From Mytilus californianus (lineage: Eukaryota; Mollusca; Bivalvia; Mytilida; Mytilidae), in the NCBI RefSeq assembly GCF_021869535.1, contig NW_026262593.1:69342322-69406321 (forward strand): a DNA stretch of 64,000 nucleotides, written 5' to 3'. Numbering within the stretch: the stretch's first letter is position 1; every line of letters begins with the position of its first letter. Of the stretch, positions 11,922-22,308 are shown in pieces. A program made the position numbers and the translations under genes. The notes beneath the pieces are model-generated. The model did no database searches and was not told the DNA's origin. It worked only from the letters and a program-made list of their open reading frames with translations.

Positions 11922-12955
11922 GAGCTAAAAGAAAAGCCACAAAGGACAAGTTCAATATGCAGGTTTACAATTTGGAAGTGTCGCAGGTTCTTTGGAATCA
12001 CTACAACCTTTCAGGAGAATTTTTTTTTGAAGTAAGATTTTTATACAGAATTACTGTTATTCCATATTTAATTCAAATATTTAGCATAAACAATGCATTA
12101 CATTCAAGATTAAGGGCATACAATACAGAAAAGATATCTGGATATTTGAATAAATTATTTTTTTTGTGACAAAATAGAAACAAGTTGTTTATTTATATCA
12201 ATCTTTTAGTCCAACAGTATGCTTTCATAAACAACATATTTGCTTTCCTTTGAAGTATTTCAAATACATATAAACAACTCATTTAATGACATCTGTGTGT
12301 TTCTCGGTAGTTAATTATATTATTATCATCATTGCGAAAACAATGCGTAACACTTCGATAAGTTATAATGTGCCTATAGTATACTTCTAGGACTGTATCA
12401 TATACCCTTAGATAAATGACAAGTTATAAACTATGTCACTCTACATAGTTTAACACTTAAAAGGACAATAAGATGTTTAATGACATTATGTAGCAGGGCT
12501 TTTAAAGGCCCCTACATGATACAATGCATTTAATGAAAACTAAAAAACAACAAGAAAAACAACAACCTGATTTATACAAAACAATAAAAGAAAAAAAATA
12601 TGATAGACAACAATCAACAAGTATAATGAAATAAGACTCTTGACTGCACAAAAATCTAGTCTAAAGTTATTTATGTGTTTTTTTTTAATAACTAAATGAA
12701 GTTCAGCGTGGCATATTGCTCTCTTAACACGGTCAGACATTTATCATCCCCTTCTGACAGACTATCATCGTTATTTGTTTCAAAAGTTTAAAGGGGAGGG
12801 GATGTATATCCTTCAGGCAACGTGAATCGTTCTATAATAAAGGAATGTGCAAGAAGTTTATATATGAATGTAAGATTAATTTTTTTTTTCAGAAGCATGG
12901 CACAGCAAGGAAAAGATATAAGACACTACAAGACATTCCAAGTGATTTTGAATAA
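11922..12955 (+). pseudogene. Candidate terminal exons of an unknown gene inside the TIR element
   Basis: An acceptor (ttttttaacag) at 11920-11921 opens a 110-nt segment ending at 12031 before gtaaga. A second acceptor (polypyrimidine run then cag, 12892) opens a segment ending in TAA at 12953-12955. Phases agree: AKRKATKDKF...GEFFFE joins KHGTARKRYKTLQDIPSDFE. A canonical AATAAA lies at 12988-12993. The peptide is basic and I do not recognise it; a lost transposase gene's 3' end is one explanation. No upstream exon was found, so it may be inactive. Confidence 0.35.
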
Positions 12956-13276
12956 GACAACTGATTGACTTTTTCAATGTATTCTTAAATAAATCAAATA
13001 GTTGATGTAAAATGGTGTTTTGTTCTCATCTCTTCAGCCAATTATCAATGATTATTGACTTAAGATGTAACCCTATTAGAAGTGTAGCGTTTTAGTTTAG
13101 AAAGAGAAGTTGTATTGAAAAATCTGAATTTGGGACACAAGCTTTAGTCAATGTAACTTGAACTTAAAAATGTGTATAATGTTTGCATAATGTCCAATGG
13201 CATATATGTCATACATGTTCAGGTTGACATATGCATGATGTGTGTAAGATAGGTAATAAAAGTTGAGAGTGAAAAA

Positions 13277-13740
13277 CTAAACATTATACCATTGTGGTTG
13301 GAATGTGGGCTTTCTTTTACTGTCTGTCGTCTGTTCACCTATATTTGTCGGATTTTGTCCAACAAATATTTTCATCACTGTTTTTCCCAAAACTGCTGAT
13401 AAAGATGAGTTCATATTTAATGAGCTGCCTGATAGTGATGAACTGTGATGTGTGAACATTTTTTGTATCTGGCACCTGTTTCCTGTTTGCTTATACATTG
13501 TATTTCAAAATGTTGAATGTTCTCAAATTTTTTATTACTTTAATTAGTAATGCTGATGAACAGAATGACTTCATATTTGGTAAGTGGCTTGACCATGATG
13601 AGTTGTGTCTGCCATTTTGGATGTGTCAAAATTTGTAGATACTTCTTGTTTTTAGAGACTTTGAATTGTGAATTTCATATGCTTAGCAAAACAACTGATT
13701 TATTCTTGTTTGTATATAGAATTATTCACTGTGTATAAAT
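13277..13740 (+). other. Two diverged copies of a short acidic peptide-coding unit
   Basis: At about 13395 the plus strand reads KDEFIFNELPDSDEL before a TGA, and at about 13553 it reads EQNDFIFGKWLDHDELC. DNA around them is also similar (gatga(g)ttcatattt...gatgagttgtg). I do not recognise the peptide. It may be a decayed tandem duplication inside the TIR element. Confidence 0.3.
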
Positions 13741-13839
13741 TAATTTAACTAATGATTTGTTATTTAAAAAAGCAGGAAACTCAATCAAAAGTACAGAAAT
13801 TTTTATATTGATATGATCTAAATATCAACCAAAAACATC

Positions 13840-14190
13840 TTCTTAAAACATTTTGAAAACATTTTTTAGGCACAGTCTCACTTGCAAGAAATCATCCAAA
13901 AAACATTTTTATAACATTATTTGATGTTCATGATGTTTTTCAAACGTTCAGAAAATATTTCTAGAAAATGTTTTTTAAAAGATTATCAAAATGTTTTATA
14001 CGCCATTGTTTTTCACATTATCATGATATTTCTTTACAACATTTTAATTATATTATGCAAATATTTTAGAAAATATTTTAGAAAACGTTTTAGCGATATA
14101 TATTCTACCATACATTTAATGTTTTTCTCACGTTTTTTTGTGATATTTTCATGACATTAGACACAACATTTTAAAAACATTTTAAAGATG
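13840..14190. repeat. Right subterminal ATTTTAAAAACATT repeat field
   Basis: Same motif vocabulary as 8865-9420 (aaaacattttgaaaacatt, agaaaatattttag), ending at the right terminal repeat. Confidence 0.75.
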
Positions 14191-14328
14191 TTTTTGTGTT
14201 TGCTGGGAAGTATTCAATCGTCCTAAACTGATAACTAACTTCGTCCACATATTCTGACACGAAGTACTGACATGCAGCCTCCTTGGCATTCATGTAGAAT
14301 TTATGTACACACGGTGTGTAATGTTTAA

Positions 14329-15048
14329 TCAGTCGTCCCAAGTTTCTTCTTTGGCCTCCTCCACCTTTACACCTTCTTCATACCAGGTTCTAACAGTTCT
14401 TTTAAGATGGTGATGAGCAATCGCCCCAGGGGTTTGTGTTTTAATCGTCCTCTTGGCAGGAACAACCAAACCACAAGTCGGCTGACGAAAGATGCCACCT
14501 CCAAGCGACGAAGTTACATGTGTATGTGCCACTGGACTTGTGAACAATACTGGAGACGTTATAGAGGAAGCCACTAATAAATTACTTCTTACTGCGGTGG
14601 CAGTAGTCCTCGGTACTTTAACCGGTACCACACTATCTGCCAGGCGGTCCATCAACTGCCTCTTCTTGGCCGAGCCAAACACTGGCAGAGGTTTGGTTGG
14701 CTTTCTCACTGGTGCTATCTCCGGAGTGGCCGACGTGACATCAATGCAGGATGACGCAGTCGGTCTCTGACTAAACTGAATTTCATCTGAATCAGTATCA
14801 CTTTCTGGCACAGATACTGCTGATTTCTGGTGTTTCCTCTTGTTGTGCCTTCTGAGATCTCTTTCAAGAAGGGCTGCATAAGTGCATGCCGGTTCTTTGC
14901 AAACGAAAGAGGTGGACACCCGCTTCTCCTCGTAACATTTGACTATATGGTCACCCCACTCTTTTGCTGTGGAAAACCTATCCCCACAGACAGGACATCT
15001 GTAAATCTCCTGCGAGGACTTTGCTGGCGTTGTCTTTGTATTTACCAT
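14329..15048 (-). CDS. Zinc-finger ORF at the 3' end of the gypsy element (239 aa)
   Basis: An intact ATG-to-stop frame 84 bp after the integrase stop, same strand. Near the N-terminus it has two fingers: YRCPVCGDRFSTAKEWGDH followed by IVKC (C-x2-C-x12-H-x3-C) and SFVCKEPACTYAALLERDL followed by RRHNKRKH (C-x4-C-x12-H-x4-H). The remainder is Ser/Thr/Pro-rich with basic patches and an acidic tail (EEAKEETWDD). It occupies the place of env or accessory genes in Ty3/gypsy elements but has no signal peptide or membrane segment. Function is unknown; nucleic-acid binding is inferred from the fingers. It is the longest undamaged frame of the element. A host exon captured by the element is an alternative. 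Confidence 0.75.
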   Translation of the reverse strand: MVNTKTTPAKSSQEIYRCPVCGDRFSTAKEWGDHIVKCYEEKRVSTSFVCKEPACTYAALLERDLRRHNKRKHQKSAVSVPESDTDSDEIQFSQRPTASSCIDVTSATPEIAPVRKPTKPLPVFGSAKKRQLMDRLADSVVPVKVPRTTATAVRSNLLVASSITSPVLFTSPVAHTHVTSSLGGGIFRQPTCGLVVPAKRTIKTQTPGAIAHHHLKRTVRTWYEEGVKVEEAKEETWDD

Positions 15049-15131
15049 ATTTAGATCTACAATTATAAAACTAATACTTAATATTAAAAATATATATTTA
15101 CACTGTCTCTTTACAACTCAAAACACACAAT

Positions 15132-16271
15132 TTAGCGTTCGTAGTCTTTCATCCACGATGGAGGTTTTCTAAACCTCCTTGGCCTATCATTATCTACATC
15201 CTCATGATCATCTAGATCCAATAAGGGCAAAGAGTCAATGATAACTTCTTCTTGAATCTCTGATTCTAACTCGCCTGTTTTCTCAGGGCTTTGTTCGTCG
15301 ACAAGGTTTTCCCCCCTTAGTATTTGTTGGGGACAAGGGCGCATCCTATCTACATGTATGACTTGACCCGCTCCCTTACGCCCACAATTGACGGTGTATG
15401 TGACATTTGAGTTTATCTTAATCACCTTATATGGACCACGCCACTGATTAGTGAACTTTGGTGACAAACCCGGGGTCCTAAGGGGAAAATATACATAAAC
15501 CATGTTGCCAGGTTCAAATTTAGCCCAACTGACATTTTTGTCATGGTTTTTCTTTTGCCTTAACATTTGTCCAGAGACATGTCTCTGAACAATCTGATGT
15601 GCCTCTTCCATGTGTTCTTGTAATTACCATGCCCATTGATTCTGAGGTATTGCCTTTACTTGGGATGGTAACTTATATATTAAGTCTAGGGGTGTAGACA
15701 CTTCCCTTTCCAACATTAATCTATTGGGGGTGTAACCAGTGGTCTCATGTTGAGAGGACCTATAGGCCACCATGACATAAGGAAGTAATATGTCCCAATT
15801 GGAGTGATATTCATTTATATACCCCGTAAGCATTGTAGCGAGAGTTTTATTGAATTGTTCTACCATCCCGTCAGATTTCGGGTGATAAGGGGTCGTACGG
15901 GTCTTTTCTATCTGAATCAACTTGCACATTTCCTTAAACAAGTGACTCTCGAATTGACTACCATGATCGGAATGGATAATAGTTGGTACCCCAAACCTAG
16001 AAATAACCTCGGTCATAAGAATGTTTGCAACTGTAGTTGCCTCCATGTTGGGCATGGGGTGACTCTCTGTCCACTTAGTATAATAGTCACTTAAAACTAA
16101 TATATATTTATTGCCTTTGTCACTTTCGGGGAGTTCCCCAAGGATATCCATAGCAATTCTCTCCATGGGATAACCTGACTCTTTAACTTGCATTGGGGCC
16201 TTTCTTTTAGGAATTGGTTTCTTTCTCTTATTACATATTGAACAACCAGCAATGTAACTCCAAGTATCACC
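15132..16271 (-). pseudogene. Gypsy integrase catalytic core and C-terminus
   Basis: Continues the integrase after the LINE, starting DTWSYIAGCSICNKRK (the CC of the zinc finger). The core follows: ERIAMDILGELPES with the first Asp, IIHSDHGSQF with the second, and DGMVEQFNKTLATML with the Glu, a DDE triad. After YRSSQHETTGYTP a TAA at about 15626-15624 interrupts (a Glu codon is expected), and the frame resumes through QWRGPYKVIKI, a GPY-like module, ending KPPSWMKDYER. No chromodomain is visible. The role is joining element cDNA to host DNA; this copy is broken. Confidence 0.87.
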
Positions 16272-18470
16272 TCCTGAAAAGGATTTAGCAAATAGGTTTT
16301 GTGAATTTTTTCTTGGAAAAATTGATACCATTCGAAATGGATTATGTGCATCGATCGGCGAAATGTCGGGAATTCGTAATTAGCTATCAGCTGATCAGAA
16401 ATTCAAGGGCGTGCATTTACATGTTCTACCTCCTGCAACACTCGAAGATGTCAAGAAAATTATTCTGAAAGCGCCATCCAAATCTTGTGAACTGGACCCT
16501 TTGCCAACACACCTTCTCAAAGAGTGCATAGACAATTTAGCGCCTGTTATTACGAACATAGTGAACATGTCGTTGGCTGAATCGATAGTACCTTCAACTT
16601 TCAAAGAGACAGTTGTGCGGCCTTCACTAAAGAAAGCAAACCTAGACAAAGAAGTTCTAAAAAATTACCGCCCTGTGTCAAACTTGCCATTTGTATCCAA
16701 AGTTGTCGAGAGAGTTGTTGATACGAGATTTGGATCTCATATCATGTTGAACTCTTTACATGACGATATGCAGTCAGCATATCGCACCGGACATTCAACT
16801 GAAACAGCACTGATCCGCGTTCATCATGACATTACACACGCATTCGACAACAACTCTTGTGTAATATTGCTGATGTTGGATCTCTCAGCAGCGTTCGACG
16901 TGATCGATCACGACATTCTTTTCAATCGTCTTCAGTATACTTTTGGTATATCTGGAACAGCCTTGTCGTGGCTTCGTTCCTACTTGACTAATAGGTCGCA
17001 ATGTGTCTCCATTGGATCTGTTCACTCCGACAATATGGTTCTGAAATATGGTGTCCCACAGGGTTCCGTGCTTGGACAAAGACTTTATTCCATGTTTTCG
17101 TACCCGGTTAGTGAAATCTGTAAGACGCATGGCATGGCATACCACTGTTATGCGGATGATACACAAATTTATCAAGTCATCAAACCATTAGATAATTGGG
17201 ATGACATTACCGAGCGCCTAGAAGCTTGTTTGGAAGATATTAAAACTTGGATGTGTACAAATATGTTAAAGTTAAACCAGGACAAGACCGAATTGATTGT
17301 GTTTGCTCCAAAACACAAAGTCAAAAGTCTAAGTAAGTTGCGACTGAATTTTGATGGAACTATACTAAGTGAATCTAGCTGTGTTTGAAATCTAGGAGTT
17401 TTTCTCGATCAAACCCTCAGCATGCAGCAACAGACCAATGCAATTACCAAATCCTGTTTCCATCAGATTCGTAACATAGGACGGATTCGATCATATATAA
17501 CGGAGGACGCTTGTATCCTCTCTTGTCACGTCGCGACTTGATTATGGTAATGCTTTTATGTATGGTGTGAATGCCTCGAGTCTATCCAAACTTCAGCGTG
17601 TTCAGAACACCGCTGCCAGGCTAGTAACCCGCAAAAAGAAGTTTGAACATATAACTCCAACACTTATGACTCTTCATTGGCTACCATTTAAATTCCGATG
17701 CCAGTATAAACTGTTGCTTTACGCATTCAAAGCCTTGCATGGACTTGCACCTGCGTATCTGAGTGAACTCATACATGTTTACAAACCAGCACGATCGTTG
17801 CGATCTGAAAATGCTGCTTTAATCAAGATGCCAAAAAATGCAAAAAATGCACGGACAAAAATGTATGTGAACGGAGGTTTGATGTGGCGGCCGGGACTCT
17901 GTGGAAAAGCCTTCCAACAAATCTTAGAAATGAACAATCGCTAGAACTATTCAAGAAAGGACTAAAGACGCATTTATTCAAAGTTGCATTTGTGGATCTC
18001 TTATAGTTAAGACCTGGAACCGTGATTGAATGTATTTGACTGATGTTGATTTGCTAAAGTAATATTTAGTACATTTTAGTCTGATTTGATGTGTTTCTGT
18101 ATATTTTGATATAACATTTTATAATAAGCCTATGTCTTTTAGTAACTTATTTTTAAATACAGAATAGTAGTAGCATTCACCAATTTTAGAAATATTTGAT
18201 AGATAACAAGTATTGAAATTTTTACTTATTCATTGATAATTCTTTTATTTAATTTTTAACCAAGTTGATGAAGTTTTAGAGTCTTAACTTTTGATAGTTG
18301 ATTTGATGTTGTATGCTTTTAAACATATTTTGGTCTATTTTTAACTTTGTAGTTTCGCGTTTGTACGAACTTGTGTATATTTGTTTTAACATGTAAAGCG
18401 CTTAGAGTAATTGTAGTATTATATAATGCGCTTTGAAAATGCCTTGTAATAATAATAATAATAATAATCT
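16272..18470 (+). mobile_element. 5'-truncated CR1/L2-like LINE inserted in the gypsy integrase
   Basis: It begins abruptly inside coding sequence (EKDLANRFCEFFLGKID at about 16277) and ends in about seven AAT units at 18450-18470. Just before the tail it carries aagcgcttagag...atgcgctttgaaaatgcc, a short hairpin typical of L2-type 3' ends. RT motifs are described in the next entry. The left junction follows gtatc of the integrase codons and the right precedes ctaacacctggcc, so it splits the integrase zinc finger. No clear target duplication is visible. Confidence 0.88.
16277..17990 (+). pseudogene. LINE reverse transcriptase, interrupted
   Basis: Frame from 16277 with TAG near 16380, then a long run from 16387 to 17388: [58 protein letters not shown] and CYADDTQIY with the catalytic Asp pair. 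A TGA at 17386-17388 is followed in frame by LGVFLD; a frameshift near 17530 leads to LDYGNAFMYGV, LQRVQNTAARLV and TLHWLPFKFRCQYKLLLYAFK, the usual C-terminal region of CR1/L2 elements. The protein would reverse-transcribe its own RNA at the target. No endonuclease is present because of 5' truncation. Confidence 0.87.
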
Positions 18471-18471
18471 A

Positions 18472-20545
18472 ACACCTGGCCAATAAAAGTTTTCCTTAAT
18501 CCTAGCCAAAGTTTTCTTAATGCCCAAATGAGCGGCTGTCCTATTATCATGAGCAAACTCGAGAATTTTACGTCTTTCCTTCATTGGTATGACAACTTGT
18601 TTCAAATTTGTTTCCGGGTCTTCCCTAAACAATATACCATCTTGAACCTTCATAACATTCCACTGGGATCAAAGGGACTTAACAACATAACTGTGTTTGC
18701 CGGTTTGTGAGTATGAAGGTTTTGAGCCAGTAGTCAACCATCCTATGACAGTCTGCAAGTCCTTGTCAGTTTCTTGCAATTGTCCTATATCTAGCTCAAG
18801 ATCATCATCCTTGCCCCCTGAAATTTTACCGTTTCGACTGAGCCAACTGCTTCCCAGTTCTCGACAAAGCCACACTGCTTACAAGGGATACGACTCAAAG
18901 CATCGGCATTGCGATGTTGGATACCTGGTCTATGCTTAATAACCATATCGTATGAACTTATAACTTCAAGCCAACGGGCTAGTTGACCCTCTGGGTTTTT
19001 GAATCTAATGAGCCATTGTAATGAGCTGTGATCTGTCCTTATAATAAACCGCCTACCGTTCAAGAAATGCCGAAAATGTTTAACAAAATGGACCACGGCT
19101 AGCAGTTCCTGCCTAGTAACACAATACCGGCGCTCTGTTATTGAAAGGGTCCGACTCCCATATGCAATAACATGTTCCTCACCATCAATAACCTGTGATA
19201 AAACACCACCTTTCGCTCTGTTACTTGCATCCGTATCAAGAATAAATGTTTTGGAGAAGTCAGGATGACTGAGGACTGGGGCACTGACTAATTTGCCTTT
19301 CAGCTTTTCAAAAGCCTCCTGACTATCATTTGTCCACAGAAATTCGCGACCCTTTTCGGTCATTTGGTGTAAGCTCTTAGCCGTATCTGAAAAATTTATT
19401 ATGTACCGGCGATAATAACCACACAAACCCAAGAAGGATCTGAGCTCTGTCACGTTCTGGGGAACTGGCCATTCCTTTATACACTTAATTTTATCGGGGT
19501 CGGTAGCAACACCCGATTCTGAAACAACATGTCCGAGAAAAGTAACCTTTTTAGCAAACAAATGACACTTTTTGGGTTTGAGTTTAAGCCTTGCGCCTTG
19601 TAACTTTACAAAAACCTTGCGTAAATTATGTATCATTTCGTCCAAAGTCTAAGCCATAACTATGATATCATCTAGATATATGAGACAAATGTCCCATTGG
19701 AGCCCTGCCATAACATTCTCCATTAGCCGCTCAAAGGTGGCAAGGGCGTTAACCAGACCAAATGGCATACAGCGAAACTGATAGAGACCCTTCCGTGTGG
19801 CAAAGGCTGTTTTAGGGCGATCTGATGGCTCTACTTCTACCTGCCAATATCCAGAACATAAATCCAAACCACTTGTTTCCTGACAACTGCTCCAGCGAAT
19901 CATCAATTCGGGGCAAAGGATACGCGTCTTTGATAGTACACGCGTTTAACTGTCTATAGTCTACGCAAAACCTAGTGGTCCCATCTTTCTTTCTAACCAA
20001 AACTATCCCGGAGGACCATGGTCCTTCCGAAGGCTCAATAATGTTTCTTTCCAACATATCGTTAATATGTCGATCTACCTCTTCCCTAAGACCTATTGGG
20101 GTGCGCCGTGGTGGCTGCTTTATTGGCCTTGCAGCACCAGTGTCAATCCTGTGTTTCACAATATTTGTTTGTCCAAGATCCGAATCCGAAGCGGCAAAAA
20201 GATGCTTAAATTCCAATAACAACTCTGTGACCTTGTCCTTTTGTCTATGTCCAAGATTCTCACTAGACCTATCTAATCACTTTTCCAATTCATTCTTAAG
20301 AGCATAATCCTTGTCATTGTCTACCTGACTAACCACTTCAGCTCCGCTGAGATTTCCGACCACAGTACCGACATTTAAAACTTGGACACTGTCACTTTTA
20401 TTCAACAGCCTAACATGAACTGTCTTATCAGACGTTACAACAGACTTCCCTACAAGAGCCTTTCCTCGTTCAAGAAATTCTTCATTTGGTTCAAAAATGC
20501 CAGTAACCTTAACAGCTGAATCATAGTTCAGTACTTCGCCCTGGA
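18472..20545 (-). pseudogene. Gypsy reverse transcriptase-RNase H and integrase N-terminus, broken
   Basis: Ordered motifs: WSSGIVLVRKKDGTTRFCVD and YPLPRIDD (RT fingers), LCSGYWQVEVE, QFRCMPFGL, YLDDIIV (RT active site, near 19675), FLGLCGYYRRYI (thumb), DTDAS and RTDHSSLQWL (RNase H), HRPGIQHRNADALSR. It then reaches the integrase zinc-binding region with DNRTAAHLGIKKTLARIKENF and YWPG. Breaks: TGA near 20276, frameshift near 19870, TAG at 19651-19649, frameshift near 18800. The frame stops at 18472 because the LINE is inserted right after YWPGVR. The product would copy the element RNA, but this copy cannot make an intact enzyme. Confidence 0.88.
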
Positions 20546-22195
20546 TTAATACCTCGGACCTTGGGCTATGCTAACTTTATCTTTGACTGCCACCCGATAA
20601 ACGCCTAACTTTCCCTGTAGTAATAAAGGTATCTGTTGATTATCCCTTTCCATTACATTATTGCCTAAATCAACTTTACAACCGTTTGTTTGCAGAAAAT
20701 CTAGTCCAAGAATACCTTCCACTGACAAACCTGCTATAACACCTTCAATGACCGTGTGAAAGCTTCCCAACTTAACAGAAAACAGTGCCTTACCAATGAT
20801 TTTTAAAGACTCGCCATTGGCTACTGTAATTTCTTGAGTGACCTGTCGTACACTTGGCCTATCATGGGACTTAAATTTCTCAAAAAGAGTATCCGATACC
20901 AAACTAACTGTAGCTCCTGTATCAATAAGAAACTTGGCAGGGATTCCATTTATAAATAACTCTACATAGAGCCCTGCCTCATTGTTATGTATATTTGAGC
21001 CGAGGTACAAAGTTTTATATTTCCGTTTACCACTACGTTTGTTCGTACGCCTAACCGAAGGTCCTGGCGATCCTTGGTTGTTCTGTCTCCTATTTATAGG
21101 AGCATTACAATTTCTAGCCATGTGGCCGGGTTTACCACAATTAAAGCAAAGAAACTTCGACCTATCAGCTGGCCCAGGCATGTTGGCTTTATTCTTAAAT
21201 TCATCTAACTCTTTACGCATACTTGCCAATTCATCATTGAGAGCTGCTAACATGCCCTCAAATTTATCTGACAACCTATCATGAGACTCCGACTCTCTTA
21301 CCACCTGTTCATTATTTTCTACAACTCTTAAATGGGATTTCCCTACTTCAAATTGCTTTTCTGCCTTGTAAAACGTTTCTAACTCTATAGCTAAACAAAT
21401 AGCGGAATTAAGGTCAAGGGGCCGTGATTGTTTGATTTTTATACGCATTTCGGTATTAATCAATGCATCCAAGAAGTGTTCTTTAGCCAATGTTTCTCTG
21501 ACTTCCCCTGGGGCAGTGGGGTACGCCTTATTCACCAGCCGGCGTATCGTTTGTCCTAACTCAGGAAGCGACTCTGAAGCCCTCTGCTTCCTTTCTTTCA
21601 ATTGTACCCTGTACAACTCGGACTGATTTGGGGGAGCAAACCTCTCTTCTAGAGATCGAACCAACTGGTCAAAATGAATTTTCTTGTCATCTGACAAGTC
21701 CCCAAGAACACCTTGAGCCTGACCCCTTAGGGAAGCCGCTAAGTATAACCCTTTCTCTAGGTTATCCCAACCGTTAATAGAGGAACATGCCTCAAAATGT
21801 GACCGGTAGTCATTCCAATCACCTGACCCATCGTACGTTGCAACCTTAATATCTCTACGCTTACTCATGCTTTTCCCTGGGGCCTTCGCTGGTGACTTCT
21901 TATCGGACAAGTTGACGGGGTTTTCCTTAACAATTTGAATATCATGAGGTTTCAACTGATTTTAGGCTCCTACATCTTGGAAGACATTCGGTCTTGCGCC
22001 AATACCTATATAATGTGGACCAACTGGGGTACTTTGAATCGGAGTTGTTTTGTCAACAGACGTTTGGTCATTACGCTGTGTAGTAATAATCCCTGAGTCA
22101 CTTGCAAACCCGGGAATGGGTGTAGAATGTGAATGACGACTCCTTGACAAGGTGTCCTGAAGATTTTTCTCAAGCCTAGACAATTGGGCAGACAA
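20546..22195 (-). pseudogene. Gypsy gag with zinc knuckle and aspartic protease, interrupted
   Basis: One frame runs from about 22195 to 20546 with a single TAA at 21964-21962. The first part has a coiled-looking stretch (SAQLSRLEKNLQ). The main part has a capsid-like region with TYDGSGDWNDYRSHFE, a CCHC knuckle CFNCGKPGHMARNC about 270 residues into the second segment, and the protease motif LIDTGATVSLVS about 70 residues later. Gag packages the RNA; the protease matures the polyprotein. No ATG is evident in frame at the start, so initiation is unresolved. After GPRY a TAA ends the frame and the pol reading continues in another frame (EVLIQGEVL), consistent with a one-base change. Confidence 0.85.
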
Positions 22196-22285
22196 ATTTG
22201 CGGCTTTATCTATATCTATAAAGAAAACTGAGGTCTGACTATATACTGACTGATATATCTAAATAACCAACAATACAGCGAACAA

Positions 22286-22303
22286 ATCCCACCGCTGCCA
22301 CCA
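22286..22303 (-). promoter_or_regulatory. Gypsy primer binding site
   Basis: Five bases after the 5' LTR the minus strand reads TGGTGGCAGCGGTGGGAT. Its complement ends CGCTGCC plus A and CCA, the form of a mature tRNA 3' end, so it fits a tRNA primer for minus-strand DNA synthesis. The acceptor resembles a leucine tRNA, but I could not confirm the isoacceptor. Confidence 0.75.
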
Positions 22304-22308
22304 AATTC

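Larger units (their letters stand above)
8855..14207. mobile_element. 5.35 kb terminal-inverted-repeat element in the gypsy 3' region
   Basis: Left end CCCAGCAAACACACAACATT and right end ...TTTTTGTGTTTGCTGGG are inverted over CCCAGCAAACACA. Both ends are followed inward by hundreds of bases of repeated, often inverted motifs of the type ACATTTTAAAAACATTTT (8865-9370 and 13840-14190). Such subterminal repeats usually bind a transposase. No transposase domain is recognised inside; two candidate exons are listed separately. Flanks (gataactaa / aagtattc) give no clear target duplication. Superfamily unknown. Confidence 0.75.

Noticed and set aside
8842..14239. Identical ctgataactaac on both sides of the 5.35 kb TIR element as a target duplication
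   Set aside because: On the right it lies about 20 bp beyond the inverted terminus, so it does not abut the element; probably chance or part of the gypsy 3' region.
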